Source: Klebsormidium nitens (taxonomy: Eukaryota; Streptophyta; Klebsormidiophyceae; Klebsormidiales; Klebsormidiaceae). From it: 44,950 bases of DNA. Position numbers and translations under genes: made by a program. Shown in pieces: positions 12,359 to 23,774 of the stretch (positions are counted from its first letter, which is position 1; each line of letters begins with the position of its first letter). The notes beneath the pieces were generated by a model that saw nothing but the letters and a program-made list of their open reading frames with translations, was not told the DNA's origin and did not search any database. The stretch is from positions 78,233-123,182 of the forward strand of contig DF237213.1 of assembly GCA_000708835.1 (NCBI GenBank), written 5' to 3'.

Positions 12359-15300
12359 CTAGTGAGGCACTCGCAACCCTTTCGTTTGTAGCACCCTTAG
12401 ATAGGCCTCTTTCAGATCGTGGAACTTGCTTTGCGCCTCTCCCGAAGCTAGCAACAATGCGTCACTCCCCTTCGAAGTGCGGCACCCGTCTCGCTTTCCC
12501 TTTTCTGCGTAGGCTGCGTCCTTCGTTTGAGGAGCCTTCACAGCACGTGACGTCACTGGTGCCCAGGCCCAAGGTTTGGGAGGGCCGTCGAGGCTGCTGT
12601 CGCTACTGCTCAGACTCTGATGCGGAACACCCGCTTTCAGCGACGCCGTCGCCTGTACTTCCCCTTTTTCTGGAACGCCCGTCTGCCTTTCTCCAGCCCC
12701 AACTGGAACCCTCGCCTCCGCTCTCCCCTCGTTTGACGTCAGCGGCTCCGCGAAACTGATGCTCCGAGCAGTGGGCGCTCCCGCGTACCCGGGCCTCGCC
12801 TTGCCCGCCTGCGAACCCTCAGGCCCCCAGTCGCTTGCTTGTTCCTGCTTGTCTGGAGAGGTGTCCGGACTGGGCGTCAAGAACGACACACTGTCTTCGT
12901 CCGTTTCCTGTTCCAAGCACGACTCCGCCCCCGCACGCTGCCTCCCCACCCCGCCTTCTTGACCCCGCAAACCGTGCTCAGAACCTCGAACCAACCCCTG
13001 CGCTCTTGCAACAGGGCGACACCTGTCCGTAGGCGATTGGCCAGCCTCCCTCGTTCGAAGCCTGGTCTGTAGCGTCTCAAGCTCCCTCGTTAGTTGCAGC
13101 ACCTGAAAACGGCAATCTTCGTACTCGGCTTGCGCAGTCTCCCGCTGCGCGCGCTCTTGCTCCGCGCTGCTCTCAGCTTCGGTCAGCCGTTTTCGAAGTG
13201 CCACCACTTCTGCCTGGCACCGCACCTGCAAAGTAAGTGGACTCAGTAAAATGGAACTCGCTTCAGCTATCAAGTTTTTGCTGGATGCTTCAAAGGGTGA
13301 ATCAGAGTCGAGACAGGAGGGAAGCCCGGCATGGTGCAACGGACCTGTACTTAGCTTTAGTCTGACGGGCCAGAGGGCTTCGCCGCTCCTTTCTCGTTGT
13401 TTCGTTTGGATGGGATGTCTAACGAAGGTGCTTGCTAGAAGTAGGCATCTCTGGCCGCGTCAATATCCAGAACGCAAACTTCCAACACGGACAGAGATTG
13501 AAGTGAGACGACACAAAGGCCTCCAATGTGCGAGGTCGATTGCAAGAGCAGCCCCATGTGCACCGTAGAAACGACCCGGGAAAGGTCGTCTGCTCTCCTT
13601 CGAGAAAATCTTTAGGAACGGCCAGCAACCGCACCACACGGCTGCACTCCACAACAATCACACGCAATCTTGCACAGGCAACAACTCGTTGCACAAAGCG
13701 CGGTTCGCACCTGGGCCGCCTCGGCTGCCTTGGCCGCTGCCTTGGCCTCCGCCAGCTCCCTCCTCATCCGCGCCCCCGCCTCCCGGGCCCTCTCCCCGCC
13801 CGCTTTCTCCGCCTCCCTCTCCCCCGCTAGCTCGTCCGCTCGCGCACGCAGGGCCTTCGCCTCCCTCCGCGCCGATTCGAGCAGCGCCGCACTGTCTTTG
13901 GCAGCGGTCTGGGCGGTCTCCAGGTTGCGTGCAAGGGCCTCGTTCTCTGCCTTCTGGAACTTGACACGTTGCAGCTGCAAGGGAAATGACGGCTCAGCCC
14001 CAGGTTCTCATGAACCAGCAACTGCAGAGAGGAACCAGGGAAACGTCTCGATGCACTCGACAAAAATAGCTACGATATCGTCTGACTGTATACTTCGCCC
14101 TTGAAGACCGTTCTTCGATGGCGACAGTTAAAAGGTTAGATCCAGGCGACATATGATCCAAGAGCCCGAACGACTCTCGACAGCTTCGTGAATGCGTCGA
14201 CTGCTGTTTGAGCCCGGACAAGGAGAATGGTTCGTTTGGCGACCCTGAGCTGCCCTGGGCCCGGGGGCTGTTAGAAGGTGCCTTTATGGCTCGGAGTCAA
14301 CTTTACCGGAAGACACGCTTTGCTTGTGTCAAAGACCATGCTCATCAAGACAAAGAGACTCACATAACACAAAGCAAGATGGAATGCCCCAGTAGGTCCC
14401 CTCCGAGTTCAGACCTAGCCAAACCCGCGAAGCCTGACCCAAAACCATTGGGGCCGATGAGGAGCTGCGCACCGTTCGATGGTCAAAAAGTGTGCATCTG
14501 ATGGCTGTGACCTTGCCATCTGACCACGTGGAGCTCTGGTCAAACTGCATACGTCAGGAAAGGCACCATCACACGCTCACTGCACACAGAAACAGGTTTT
14601 GAGATGCTCAAATATGTATTTGAAGGCTAAGCAACAGCCCCCAGGCGCAGGGTCCCCAAAAAAACTACTCTCCTTGTCGGCCCTCTGTTGTCAATGGAAA
14701 GTGGGCCAGGCATTAATTGCCGTTGCTTTCGGATTTACATACCCTATGTTACCGAAAAGAGACAAGAACCAAACGCCCACCAGCGCCTTGTTGGTCTCCT
14801 GCAGCCTGGCCTCCCTGCGCCGCGCCTCTCTCAGCTGCTCCTCTCCTTGCGCCGCCCCCTCCCGGAGCGCCCTTTCCGCGACCAGCACTCGACTCTCGAA
14901 CACCACACTAGCAGCGCCCGCCTCTTTCTTAGCCTGGTCCCTTAGTGCCGCTATTTCGGTCTCGAAGTCGGCTTCCAGGTGTTGGAGCACGCGGGCATGC
15001 TCCGCTTGCTGCTGCTCCAATCTGACCGCTAGTGATGTCGCTGCCCTGTCCTTCTCGGAGACTTCTGCCTCCAAAGCCTGCAGCGGAGAACAGCATTGCA
15101 GCTCAGAATCGCACCGCGCAGAATTGGAAGTGCTGCGGAAGCCGAGGGTAACGACCTGTCAAGGACGCATGACCAGATCGACTGTACTCCAGCAGGTACG
15201 TTGCTCGGAGAACATAAAGAAGGCGAGTAAAGCGGAAATCGCCTGAACAAGTCACCATTTCAGACAAGGTTACTTGCTAATACATGCCACAGCTCCCAGC

Positions 15301-17229
15301 CTGCAGACTCAAATGAGCGAGTGGTCAAAGAGTGCACTCTAGCTATGAGCATGAGCACGTTGTTTTTGAAGAATATTGCGAGCCAGGTAAGGTGGCCTCT
15401 TATCTGTAGAGAGACCCAAGCGCTGCACCTACTTTCACCCTGTACTGCCCACTGGCTGCTCACTGTTGGTCCAGTACTGACCTGCACGCGTGTGCGCAGT
15501 TGCTGGACCTCCCCAGTCTTTTCCTCCACTTCTCGCGTTAGCCTCGATATTGAGTCCTCCCAACGAATCTCCCCCCCGCTGCTTCTCTCCCGAGCAGTCA
15601 GTGGCACTTCGTCACCACTTCCGGTGTTTCTTGCCCCCTCTTCCGTCCTCGAGCTCGGGTGTCCCGTCTGCTCGCTTCGCACTCGCTTCTCTTCCACTTT
15701 TCCGATCCCGTCCCGCTCACTGCCCAATCCCGGGTCACCTGCTGGGCGTTCCACAACAGTGCTGCTCAATGTGAGGTTGTTTTCGACCTCTTCCCCCGTA
15801 ACTGCTTCGGCCCTGGCGCTCGGCACCTTGAAAGCTACTTCAGAGCCCTTCCCGTCACGAGAAGCCTCTCGAGGCGCAGCCGGACCTTCCTTGATTCGCT
15901 CCTCAGAAGGGGCCACTTGATGTATCTCTGGATCTTTTCTTGGTAGCATGAGTTGGACAATCGGCTCTACAGGACTCAAGCTTTCCACTTCCTCGTATCT
16001 GGGCGCAGGTTCATGCTTCCAACTCCCAACACCAACAGGTGTGTCTCCTCCGTGGCCCGCTCCCAACCCAGCCAAGCTGCGCTCCAGCAGCGCTGCCAGG
16101 GACTGCCACTCAGACTCCAGCTGGCCCCCGGCAGGCTGAACCCCCGCTTGCCGAGCCCCCTTCCATTCGCCATCACCACCAGCAACAGAGTCCAGGTAGT
16201 CCAGGTCGGGTATGCCAGGAAAGGCACTCGCGTCTTCGCCAAGAAGCGAGTCCTCCAGAGCAATTGCCTGCAAGAACGGGTCGTCGGCAACAGGCTCGGA
16301 AACTCCCGTTGTGTCCGTCCAGCGAAGCGGGTCCAATTTACCGAATGCACGTTGCAACGGGTCGGGAGGCACTTCCCTGGAGGAGCCCCCTGGAGCTCCT
16401 CCCTGCCCTTGCTTCTCCCCTCGCCCGCTTTCCCCCCTCCACCTGCGCGTGCGCCCCCTGCTCTCCTTCCGTACCCGCCGCTCAGCCCTGAGCTGCTGCA
16501 CCAGCTTGTCCGACTCCGTCAAACTCCTGAGCACCGCCATCTGTTCCTTGACTTCGTCAGAGCTGCCGCCAGGCTTCCGCGACCTGGGGGGGTCTCTCTC
16601 CGGAGGGGAAAAGCTGTAGCCTACGTGCCCTCCCCAAGCTCGCCCCTCCCGGCTGGCCTCAATTCCATCCTGAGGATTGATACTGGACCAGGAGGCAGTC
16701 CGAAGGGCTGTGGTAAATCCTTTACGAGGTTGCTTCTGTGGTTCAGCTGCGCCGGGGTTTGGCATGGGCGACGGGAGACTGCTGCTCGAGGTCTGCTCCT
16801 CGCTGTTGAGAATCTCCACCAGCTCGGTGACGTCAAACTCCCTGGCTGACCGCACCCGCATCCTTCCGCCCATTATCCACCTTTTATCGCCCTACATTTG
16901 CTTCAGTCTAGGAAGATAACCAACTTGAAGGAACAGCCCCCTGGATTTCTGGCTCACCTCTTGGCCTCTGCATACCCCGCCTCCTGCAGTTCCCTGACTG
17001 CTTCCCGCTTCATGCGCACCCACAGCTTGGCGGCCTCCCTCTCCACCTTCTCCTGCTGCAGCTGCCCCGACTTGTTGTCGACGCGCGTCGATAGCCGGGT
17101 CTTCAGATTGGCCCCCCTGGGGCCACCTGTCTCCAGAAACTTCTCCACAGCCTCCTTGTCCCCCGGGTACGGATACTCAATGTGCTCATAGCGGTGGGCG
17201 AGAGCTTTCTCCTCCTGCACAAATGCCAT
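12359..17229 (-). CDS. Large coiled-coil protein of unknown function
   Basis: I do not recognise the family. Five exons give one open frame of 3,099 nt (1,032 aa): 17229-16958, 16880-15482, 15077-14781, 13974-13711 and 13225-12359. The last three introns are GT-AG in phase 0. The first acceptor (AAAAG at 16881-16885 read on the minus strand) has a poor pyrimidine tract and is the weakest junction. The start ATG opens MAFVQEEKALAHRYEHIEYP. Residues 30-91 are helical and charged. The second exon (to about residue 557) is disordered, rich in Ser, Gly, Pro and Glu. Residues 558-810 are strong heptad-like coiled coil (runs of A, E, R, L, Q). The tail to 1,032 is low complexity with a Ser/Asp patch, ending in a short helical LKEAYLRVLQTKGL. 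A scaffold or cytoskeletal role is possible but is only inference. Long antisense frames inside it are shadows. Confidence 0.75.
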
Positions 17230-17437
17230 AGCGATACATTTCCTTTTTGGACCTACCTAGACTTGGCCCCATTGGCACAGTGGACAAGTCGTCAAGCAAG
17301 AGCGGCGACCTCGATACATATCTGCAAGAATCTCCTTGCATACGAAGAAGTCTATGAATTGTGTGCACTGTAACTCTGCTGCGACACACAGGAATGTTGG
17401 TAAGAAAACGTTAGCTAAGCAACAAGTGAAAGCAGGA

Positions 17438-17665
17438 TCAGTGATCATCAAGTGCAGAAGCCAGATGCCAGATATCAAGCCAGATCGAAGCAGAAGCAAT
17501 TGAGCTGAGTCTATGCAATTCGAGGCGACTCGCCTTAGTGCGCCCCTTCAGATTGAACCATCCCAGGGGTGAGTATCGATCAAATGCCCACACGGCTGCG
17601 ACAAGCGCATACGTGATGCCAGCACCCTTGATGAGGGGCCAGATGCCGGAGGAAGCACCACTCAT
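17438..17665 (-). CDS. Possible small membrane protein (unsupported start)
   Basis: The ATG at 17665 opens 75 codons ending at 17438. The segment GIWPLIKGAGITYALVAAVW followed by AFDRYSPLGWFNLKGR reads like one transmembrane helix with aromatic and basic flanks, typical of small organelle or ER proteins. The same frame runs open upstream to about 17713 without another ATG (VVVGVLLN), so the real first exon may lie further up. The C-terminal 35 residues look less convincing and may be intronic read-through. It sits just upstream of the coiled-coil gene on the same strand and could even be part of its 5' region. I do not recognise the family. Confidence 0.25.
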   Translation of the reverse strand: MSGASSGIWPLIKGAGITYALVAAVWAFDRYSPLGWFNLKGRTKASRLELHRLSSIASASIWLDIWHLASALDDH

Positions 17666-17806
17666 GTTCAGCAACACGCCAACGACCACCTCTATAGGTA
17701 CAGGGCTGTGCAAAATGGCTCTAGAGCTGGATCAGAAGCACCATGCACTGCAAATTGCGATGAACCAAGGCTAGTCATACCGTAACCCAGTCCTACACTG
17801 CCAGTG

Positions 17807-18635
17807 CTAGTACCGTAGTACAAGGTAATGAATCCGAATAATTAAATGATTAACTGCGTTCGGACAGTCAGAATTTCGAATTTCCCGTTCGGAAAGTGGA
17901 AATTCGGAAAGGTTAAATAATTCTGGAATGGTCCTCGGAAGCCCCAAAACGGCCAAAAAAGCCCTAAAAATCCTCTTCTAAGTGAGAACATAGGGCATTC
18001 GGATTTGTGTCGGAATCAGCATAAATAAATCCGCTTTCCTGGTCGGATTCAGTGTTTCCACTGGGGGCCCGCCACCAGCCATTATCGCCCCCAATGGCCG
18101 ATATCGTCCCCCAATAGGAGGGGCTTGGGGGCCCAACGGGCCCCCAATGCTCGAGTCAAGGGGGCCCGACGGGCCTCCAAAGAGCATCGTTGAGGGGCCC
18201 TGTTGCCCCCATACTTCACTGTGAGGGGGCCCAACATTACGAGTTATTCTAAGCTTATATGTAACTTGCGATTAATATTGCGTGTACAACTGTGTTTAAA
18301 TATCGACAATTCGTCTATTAGGGGGGTTCTTTAGGAAGACCGACCCTGAGTACCCCTGCTTATGGAATTGAGCGTTAATTTTGTCTCATACGACCTAGCA
18401 GGGGGCAGTTTCGCGCAGATTGTGGGCCCCCAATCAGTGACTGGAGGGGGCCCTTAGGCCCCCGATTGAGCGGCTGAGGGGGCCCACCGGGCCCCCGAAG
18501 AACGGGCCCAGGGGGCCCGGGGGCCACCAATTGAAAAAGTTAGCGGAAAGCCGGAAACACTGGTCGGATTGTCGGAAAATAATTCGAAATAAAATTGTTC
18601 GGAATTATCACGTTGGACCAAGTCTACGGTACTAG
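17807..18635. mobile_element. Inverted-repeat-bounded element with GC-hairpin core
   Basis: CTAGTACCGTAG at 17807-17818 recurs inverted at 18624-18635, and weaker matching extends the arms to about 22 bp. Between the arms the sequence goes from AT-rich (TCGGAA-type repeats at 17840-17950 and 18540-18610) to a core at 18060-18530. The core has at least seven copies of GGGGGCCC-type palindromes that would fold into stacked hairpins. There is no coding capacity. It looks like a non-autonomous DNA element (MITE or foldback type). A clear target-site duplication was not found, so the boundaries are provisional. Confidence 0.5.
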
Positions 18636-18762
18636 TACTACAGAATCCAAGTCACACACACACAGTCTCAGATGCACAGTCTCATGCAGCCAGATCCAGG
18701 AGGGCGCGCGCCGCGCGCGATATATCATGATGATGCACATTGCATGCAATAATGGACTAGTA

Positions 18763-19193
18763 AGGGTACCGTCACTTTGAAGTGGCACCCCCTTAGGTAT
18801 TCTGTTGGGGGGGGGGGCTTGGGTTGCTTCAGCCAACCAGAGGCGGGGAGGGGGGGGGCGCTTTGAGGCCTTTGGCTTGGGGCGAAGCCCCAGCCGGATT
18901 TCAGCTGGAATACATGCTTTTTCATGCTGAAATAGATCATCTTTTAGCCCACGGGTAAGAGATGGTAGACCATGGATGTATCAAAGAAGCACTTTTCAAC
19001 CTTTAAAAGGGGCGAATTTATGCATACGACAGTGCTTATGTCCAAAAAGTTTGCTCGGGTGGTGCCCTATGTGGACCGGGGCCTTGACCTTTTCTGTGAA
19101 GGCAAGGCCGGGAGGGGGGGGGGGCTTGAGACCCTCCAGCCAAAGTGCCTCTAAAATACCTAACCGGGTGCCACTTCAAAGTGACGGTACCCT
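18763..19193. mobile_element. MITE-like element, 431 bp, with long terminal inverted repeats
   Basis: The left end at 18763-18790 reads AGGGTACCGTCACTTTGAAG then TGGCACCC. The exact reverse complement lies at 19166-19193. The match is 28 of 28 and continues, after two mismatches, through TTAGGTATT, giving arms of about 39 bp. The interior holds poly-G runs (18806-18818 and 18848-18859, and a third near 19120) and no protein-coding frame of substance. It is a textbook non-autonomous terminal-inverted-repeat element. No unambiguous target duplication is visible. A TA dinucleotide at each end (18761-18762 and 19193-19194) would need the right arm trimmed by one base. Confidence 0.8.
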
Positions 19194-20245
19194 AATGCCG
19201 ATCCTGGATTGCTTTCAAATGGGAATATTGCGAAATTCTCCGAGTATGACGATACTTCAAGCTATGTACCGGTAGTTGCAGTGTTAAGACTCAATCGCCT
19301 TTCAGATACACAATAACAGACCACAGGCTTCCCTCAAAATCTGACACCGCACTGATACGCTGAAACTGATGTCATCATAGCATGTCAGGCGGCAGTTTTT
19401 GTCAGGCTTCGTGAATCCGCATCATGATCATGGTCATGCAAATCTTGAAGGCGGCATGGCCGATGATGGTTTTACCGTATTGCATGCGCGTTCTTCAGCT
19501 TCCTGGCATTGCACTGCATGGCACTCTTCGCCCTCTACGTAGCTCTCTAGACGGTCCATCCTGCAGGTATTTCAGGTAGCTGCATTTGCTGCCAAAGCCA
19601 ACTGACTGCAGCCTGCTGCTGCCGCTCATTCTGCTTGCAGAGGGGTCAACCGGCGCGAAGCCGCCAAGAGTGCGGTGGGGGCCGTTTCGGCGACCGTCGG
19701 ACAGCTGTTGGTCCGCTTGGCATCTTGCGATGCTGAAAGCTTGGGGCATGAGTTCACTTGCAGCGCCCCGTGTGGCAGGCTGCTGAACTGTTTTGAGAGA
19801 AGGTGAAGAGAAGGTGAGGGCTCTTGTTTCTGGATCCTTGCATGTCTTCTATTGGTACGGTCCGAGTCAAAGCTGCATCAGATGCCTGTGCAGTATCGGA
19901 AGCAGCAAGGGCGGCCTTGTAAGTGGGTATTGCTGGCTCCGATGGAACGCATATACAAGTGAACATGCTTCAGCAAGCCTTCTGTCAAGAGCTTTCCAGC
20001 TTCTGTTTAGGTGTCCATCTTCCCCACTCGACACGGGAAGGCATGCCAGCATAGGCGCTGCTTCCATGAATTCAATGCTGAGTTCGGCAAAGTTGACTGG
20101 TGACAGTCTTGTTTACCATTGAGATCCCTGTCACTTTAGTTCCTGGTGCCGTTGACTATGGCAGTTGAACATGAGGCTGTACTCAGAGCTGTTGCTTACC
20201 TCTGTCTGCTCTTTTGTGCAACAGACTTGTAGCCCACTCTTTTTC
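19194..20245. other. Upstream region of the F-box gene
   Basis: About 1 kb leading to the F-box start codon. A good splice acceptor (pyrimidine tract ending TTTTGTGCAACAG at about 20224) precedes the chosen ATG, so a 5' UTR intron is likely and the first exon lies somewhere in 19.5-20.1 kb. No other gene is seen. Confidence 0.4.
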
Positions 20246-23200
20246 ATGGGATCATATAAGGATGGGGCGGAAGAAGTGGTACTTGCAAAGAGGAAGGGCA
20301 GCCCAGCAGAGGGGGTGGGCCTTCTTAACGTAGCGGATGATCGGGTGGACCTACAGATCAAACCATCTGAACTCAAGGGCGCGCGAGCAGAGCTCTCTGG
20401 AGTACGTGCCCAGTCTAGTAGCACAGACCAGGCCCGGCCGTACGAGAGGCATGCCTTCAGCGGCTACTTCAACAATCCCGTGCCTTCCACTTCACAAAAC
20501 TTGTCCCAAAGTAGTCCCCAGGTCGAGCAGCCCCCTAGCCAAGTTTCCTCCGGCCATCCCCTGAAGTGCCCCAAGGTGGACTGTGCAGGGCCCTCAGGCA
20601 CTGCACCGTTTGTTTCAGAACCTGCCGCCTCTAGTTGGGAGCAGGCTAGGCCGGCCCCCAGCCCATCGTGCCCCCCCTCCACGTCGAATGCTGCCACTCA
20701 TTCCGCAGTGAAGAAAATGTACGAGATTGATTGTCCAAGTAGCCGGGCGGCGCCTGCTGGCCGTGGCGCTGGCGTAGAGCGGCGCAGCATTGTCCAAACG
20801 GGGAGGGGCTTGGCCGCTCCTTCCGGCCCCCCATGGCAGTGGTTCCCGCCACGGGCCGCTCAAGCAAACGGCCCTCTAGTGCCGGAGCCTCCTCCCCTCC
20901 CTGCGGAGCTTCTGGAAGAGGAGGGGCTATCCGCATGTCTAGAAGCAGCAACGTGCGCCCCCAGCGCAGTGGAGCAGCTCGGATCTCCCTCTTTAGCTTC
21001 GTCGGATCTGTTGGGTTGGGTAGGCCACGGCAAAGCGGAGGAGGGCGATGCCGCGCTCAGCCTGGAGGACCTGCCGCGAGTGCTTCTGGTGGCGGTGCTG
21101 GCGCACCTCCCGCTGCCGCGCGATGTCGTGGCATTTGGCGCCACCAGCAGGGCTGCAAGGGAGGTTGCCAGCGACGCGGCACTCTGGAAGGCGCTTTTCG
21201 CAAGCAGGTGAGCTAACAAGTCTGTTCCAGCAATAGAGGCCCAGAGAGGTCAATCGGCCCGCTCGCTTCCTTCCCGCCATCCTCTCTGTACATTTAATTT
21301 TCCGTTGCCACGTGTCCTCATTCCAAGCCCCAAAGCTATCGCTTTTGATTACCATCTTTAGCGCATCGTTGATCAATAGGCAACGTGTCTGTACAAGCGG
21401 TCTGTGTGACATGTTGCACTGTGCTGCAGGTGGGGGCTCCCTGCTGCCCTGTCCGCCCAGCACAACTCGGAAGTGAGCCTGCAGCAAGAGTATGCATCCC
21501 GAGAGCGCTTTCTACGGGAGCTGCGGTCGAGCCCTCTCCTGGTAGGGGCGCTTACGGAGCTTGAAGCAATGCAGGTGTGCCGCCACCTGTCGGGGGCGCT
21601 GGATTTGCTCACAGTCGACTCCCTGGCAGTCTGCCAAGCCCACGCAGCCATACTGCTCAAGGTGAGGTGCCTTTGCGTTGTGCGTCCACTGGGTTTGGGG
21701 TTTGGTCGGATTTAGGCAAATTTGAGGGCCTTTTGCGAGGAGGTTACCCTGGGGTTCCACTGCTCAACATGAGGGAAGAGCTGTTTGATCTGTGTTCTCC
21801 TGACATTCATTCCCGAAATCGACTTCGCAATTTGTTGTATCATCAAAATTTCTGTACACAGCTGCACGGTCAGGGTCATACCTCGCCCCAGTCACCTCCG
21901 GCTAACATTTCCCTTGTTCTGCTTCAAAGATTCAGCCGTGGGCTTACAGGATTGCACGTGGGTCTGATTGTGTCCTGTTAGGACACTCTTTTCAGTAATA
22001 CTGGATATTTTAATGTTCAAAAATACCCACCCCCCACTTCTCTCTGCAGGAGGTGGATCTCTTCCTGGGCCTTCTGCACATCTTCCGCCGATCACCGTCC
22101 CCGGAAGATGATCCTGCATACGCTGAGGCGTACAACCTGGCCTGTGCAGTCTACGGGACCCTCGTGAGGCGCTGTCAAAAATTGGCGGGAGCACGGTTGC
22201 TGAGGTGCAGCGCTCCGACTTTTACTTCTTAGTTCGGACTCAAGAATACAACTCCAGGCACACGGTCTGGCCACACTTAATACAGGCATCCTGCTGAGCT
22301 TGCTTGTATCTTTACACAGATTCTACTAGATCCTTTCATATTACATTCCTTTACTTTTCCCCGTACTCCTGCCTTTCCCTCTGCGGGCGGCTGGATGTGT
22401 TTGCCCCTGATAGCGCCTTACGGGGCTCTCCTTCCATTGCAGGCGTGAGGACGGGCGGTCCCCTCGGCTGCAGGGCTCGAGCACTCCGCAGTGCCGCTTC
22501 TCGTGCGAGAGCATTTTCGCGCACTTCGTCCAAAACCTGAAGAAGCCCAGCATGTATGCGGGGCCGCTCGCGCTGCCGGACCCTGCCGGGCCGCCGTCGG
22601 TGGTGTGTCTCGAGATGTGCGAGGCGCTGCTGCCGCACATGTACCTGCTGCCCGTGCAGATCTGGGATCTCTCCACGCCCATCGCCGACTGGAACGGAGT
22701 GGTGAGTGAGCAGGAAGGTCGTCGCCATCCTCGTGTCGATTGGGCAGATATGCTTTGTTTCTGAGCAGAAGCCTGAAGCACTTCGGGATCCGTACGTAGA
22801 CCCAGCGCTTTGGACCGGGGCTGCTGAACCAATGCGACAAGGGGTTCATGTTGAACTTAATTGGGAGCAGAAACGGTTCTTCTTTTCACTAGCGCCAGTG
22901 CATCGGGTTGAGTGCTGGGCTCTTGGTCCTTTGGACAAAGTCAGTGCCCCGACTTGGAACGAGAACTCATCGAGCCGGGCAGTGACTAGATTGCACATGC
23001 CAAATCTTCTCCTTCTGCTGTCCCAGAAGGTCCGCAGTAGGGCAGTAGGCCGAGCCCGCTTCTCCGTCTCCTTTCTCCTTCTGACTGCCCGTCCCCACAG
23101 GAGTGGCCCCGCTTCAGCGAGGAGCCGTTCCGGCGGTGGCTCCTCCCGGACTGGCGCGCGCAATTTCCCGGACTGTGGCACGGCTACTACATGTTTCGCA

Positions 23201-23774
23201 ACCAGGGCCAGCTGGGGGCGCCCGACCCCGCCATGCACCTCACGCTCGCGCTTGAGGGTGTCGCGCCCGAGGAGGACGGCGCAGACTGGATGTACGTGCT
23301 GCGCGGAAGCGGGGACGACGGAATGGGGCCATTCTCGATAGAGGGAACAATCCGCCCGGTGAGAGAGGGCTGTCAAAGTGGGTTTTGCTGGTCGACGTTG
23401 GGTTTTGCTGACAACGTGCAAGGTCGTGCATCCTTTTTGGAGCATGTTGACCTCGGAGCATGTTGACCTTTGAGCAGCCTTTGTCCAGTTTCTCCTTCGC
23501 AAAGATCTGCCGCATCTTTCGTGACACGGCTCTTCTCTGCCAGGTGCCTCCACCGGCGGTCCCTTCCTCGCGCACTGTGTTTGGGGGAGTCGAGTTCTCG
23601 AAGGCATACGATGAGGCTTTGGAAGAGGACGGCCTGCTGTATTTTGTGGGGCACCTCACGGCTCTAGGCATGACAGGTATATGGGGCAACAAGCTGACGG
23701 AAAACGTCAAAGGGACGTGGGCGATGACGCCAGTCTCCGCATTTCCCGATAACGCGCGCGGTTCGCTTTGCTAG
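20246..23774 (+). CDS. F-box protein (SCF ubiquitin ligase substrate receptor)
   Basis: Predicted adaptor that docks on SKP1 of an SCF E3 ligase and selects a target for ubiquitination. Exons: 20246-21207, 21430-21661, 22050-22204, 22443-22701, 23101-23358 and 23544-23774 (2,097 nt, 698 aa). All introns are GT-AG and the phases close. Residues 1-270 are low complexity, rich in Ser, Pro and Ala. The F-box is at about 271-321 (LEDLPRVLLVAVLAHLPLPR, then ATSRAAREVASDAALWKALF). The C-terminal half is folded, with regularly spaced aromatics: GLWHGYYMFRNQG, MGPFSIEGTI, LYFVGHLTALGMTGIWG, GTWAMTP. This is a beta-rich substrate domain of a kind I cannot assign to a named subfamily. Start: the frame has an earlier ATG at 20171, but that would add a hydrophobic stretch unlikely for an F-box protein, and an acceptor-like site lies between, so MGSYKDGAEEVV was chosen. 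Confidence 0.85.

Noticed and set aside
15953-16849. 298-codon open frame on the plus strand
   Set aside because: It lies antisense to the large second exon of the coiled-coil gene. That exon has consistent phase with its neighbours, and the antisense frame is explained by GC-rich codon use.
17270-17330. tRNA-like 5' half (GGCACAGTGGACAAGTCGTC)
   Set aside because: Some resemblance to an A box, but no B box, T-arm or acceptor pairing follows.
17807-18635. CRISPR-like or satellite array because of repeated GGGGGCCC
   Set aside because: Repeats are palindromic, irregularly spaced and of unequal length. The gene context is eukaryotic nuclear.
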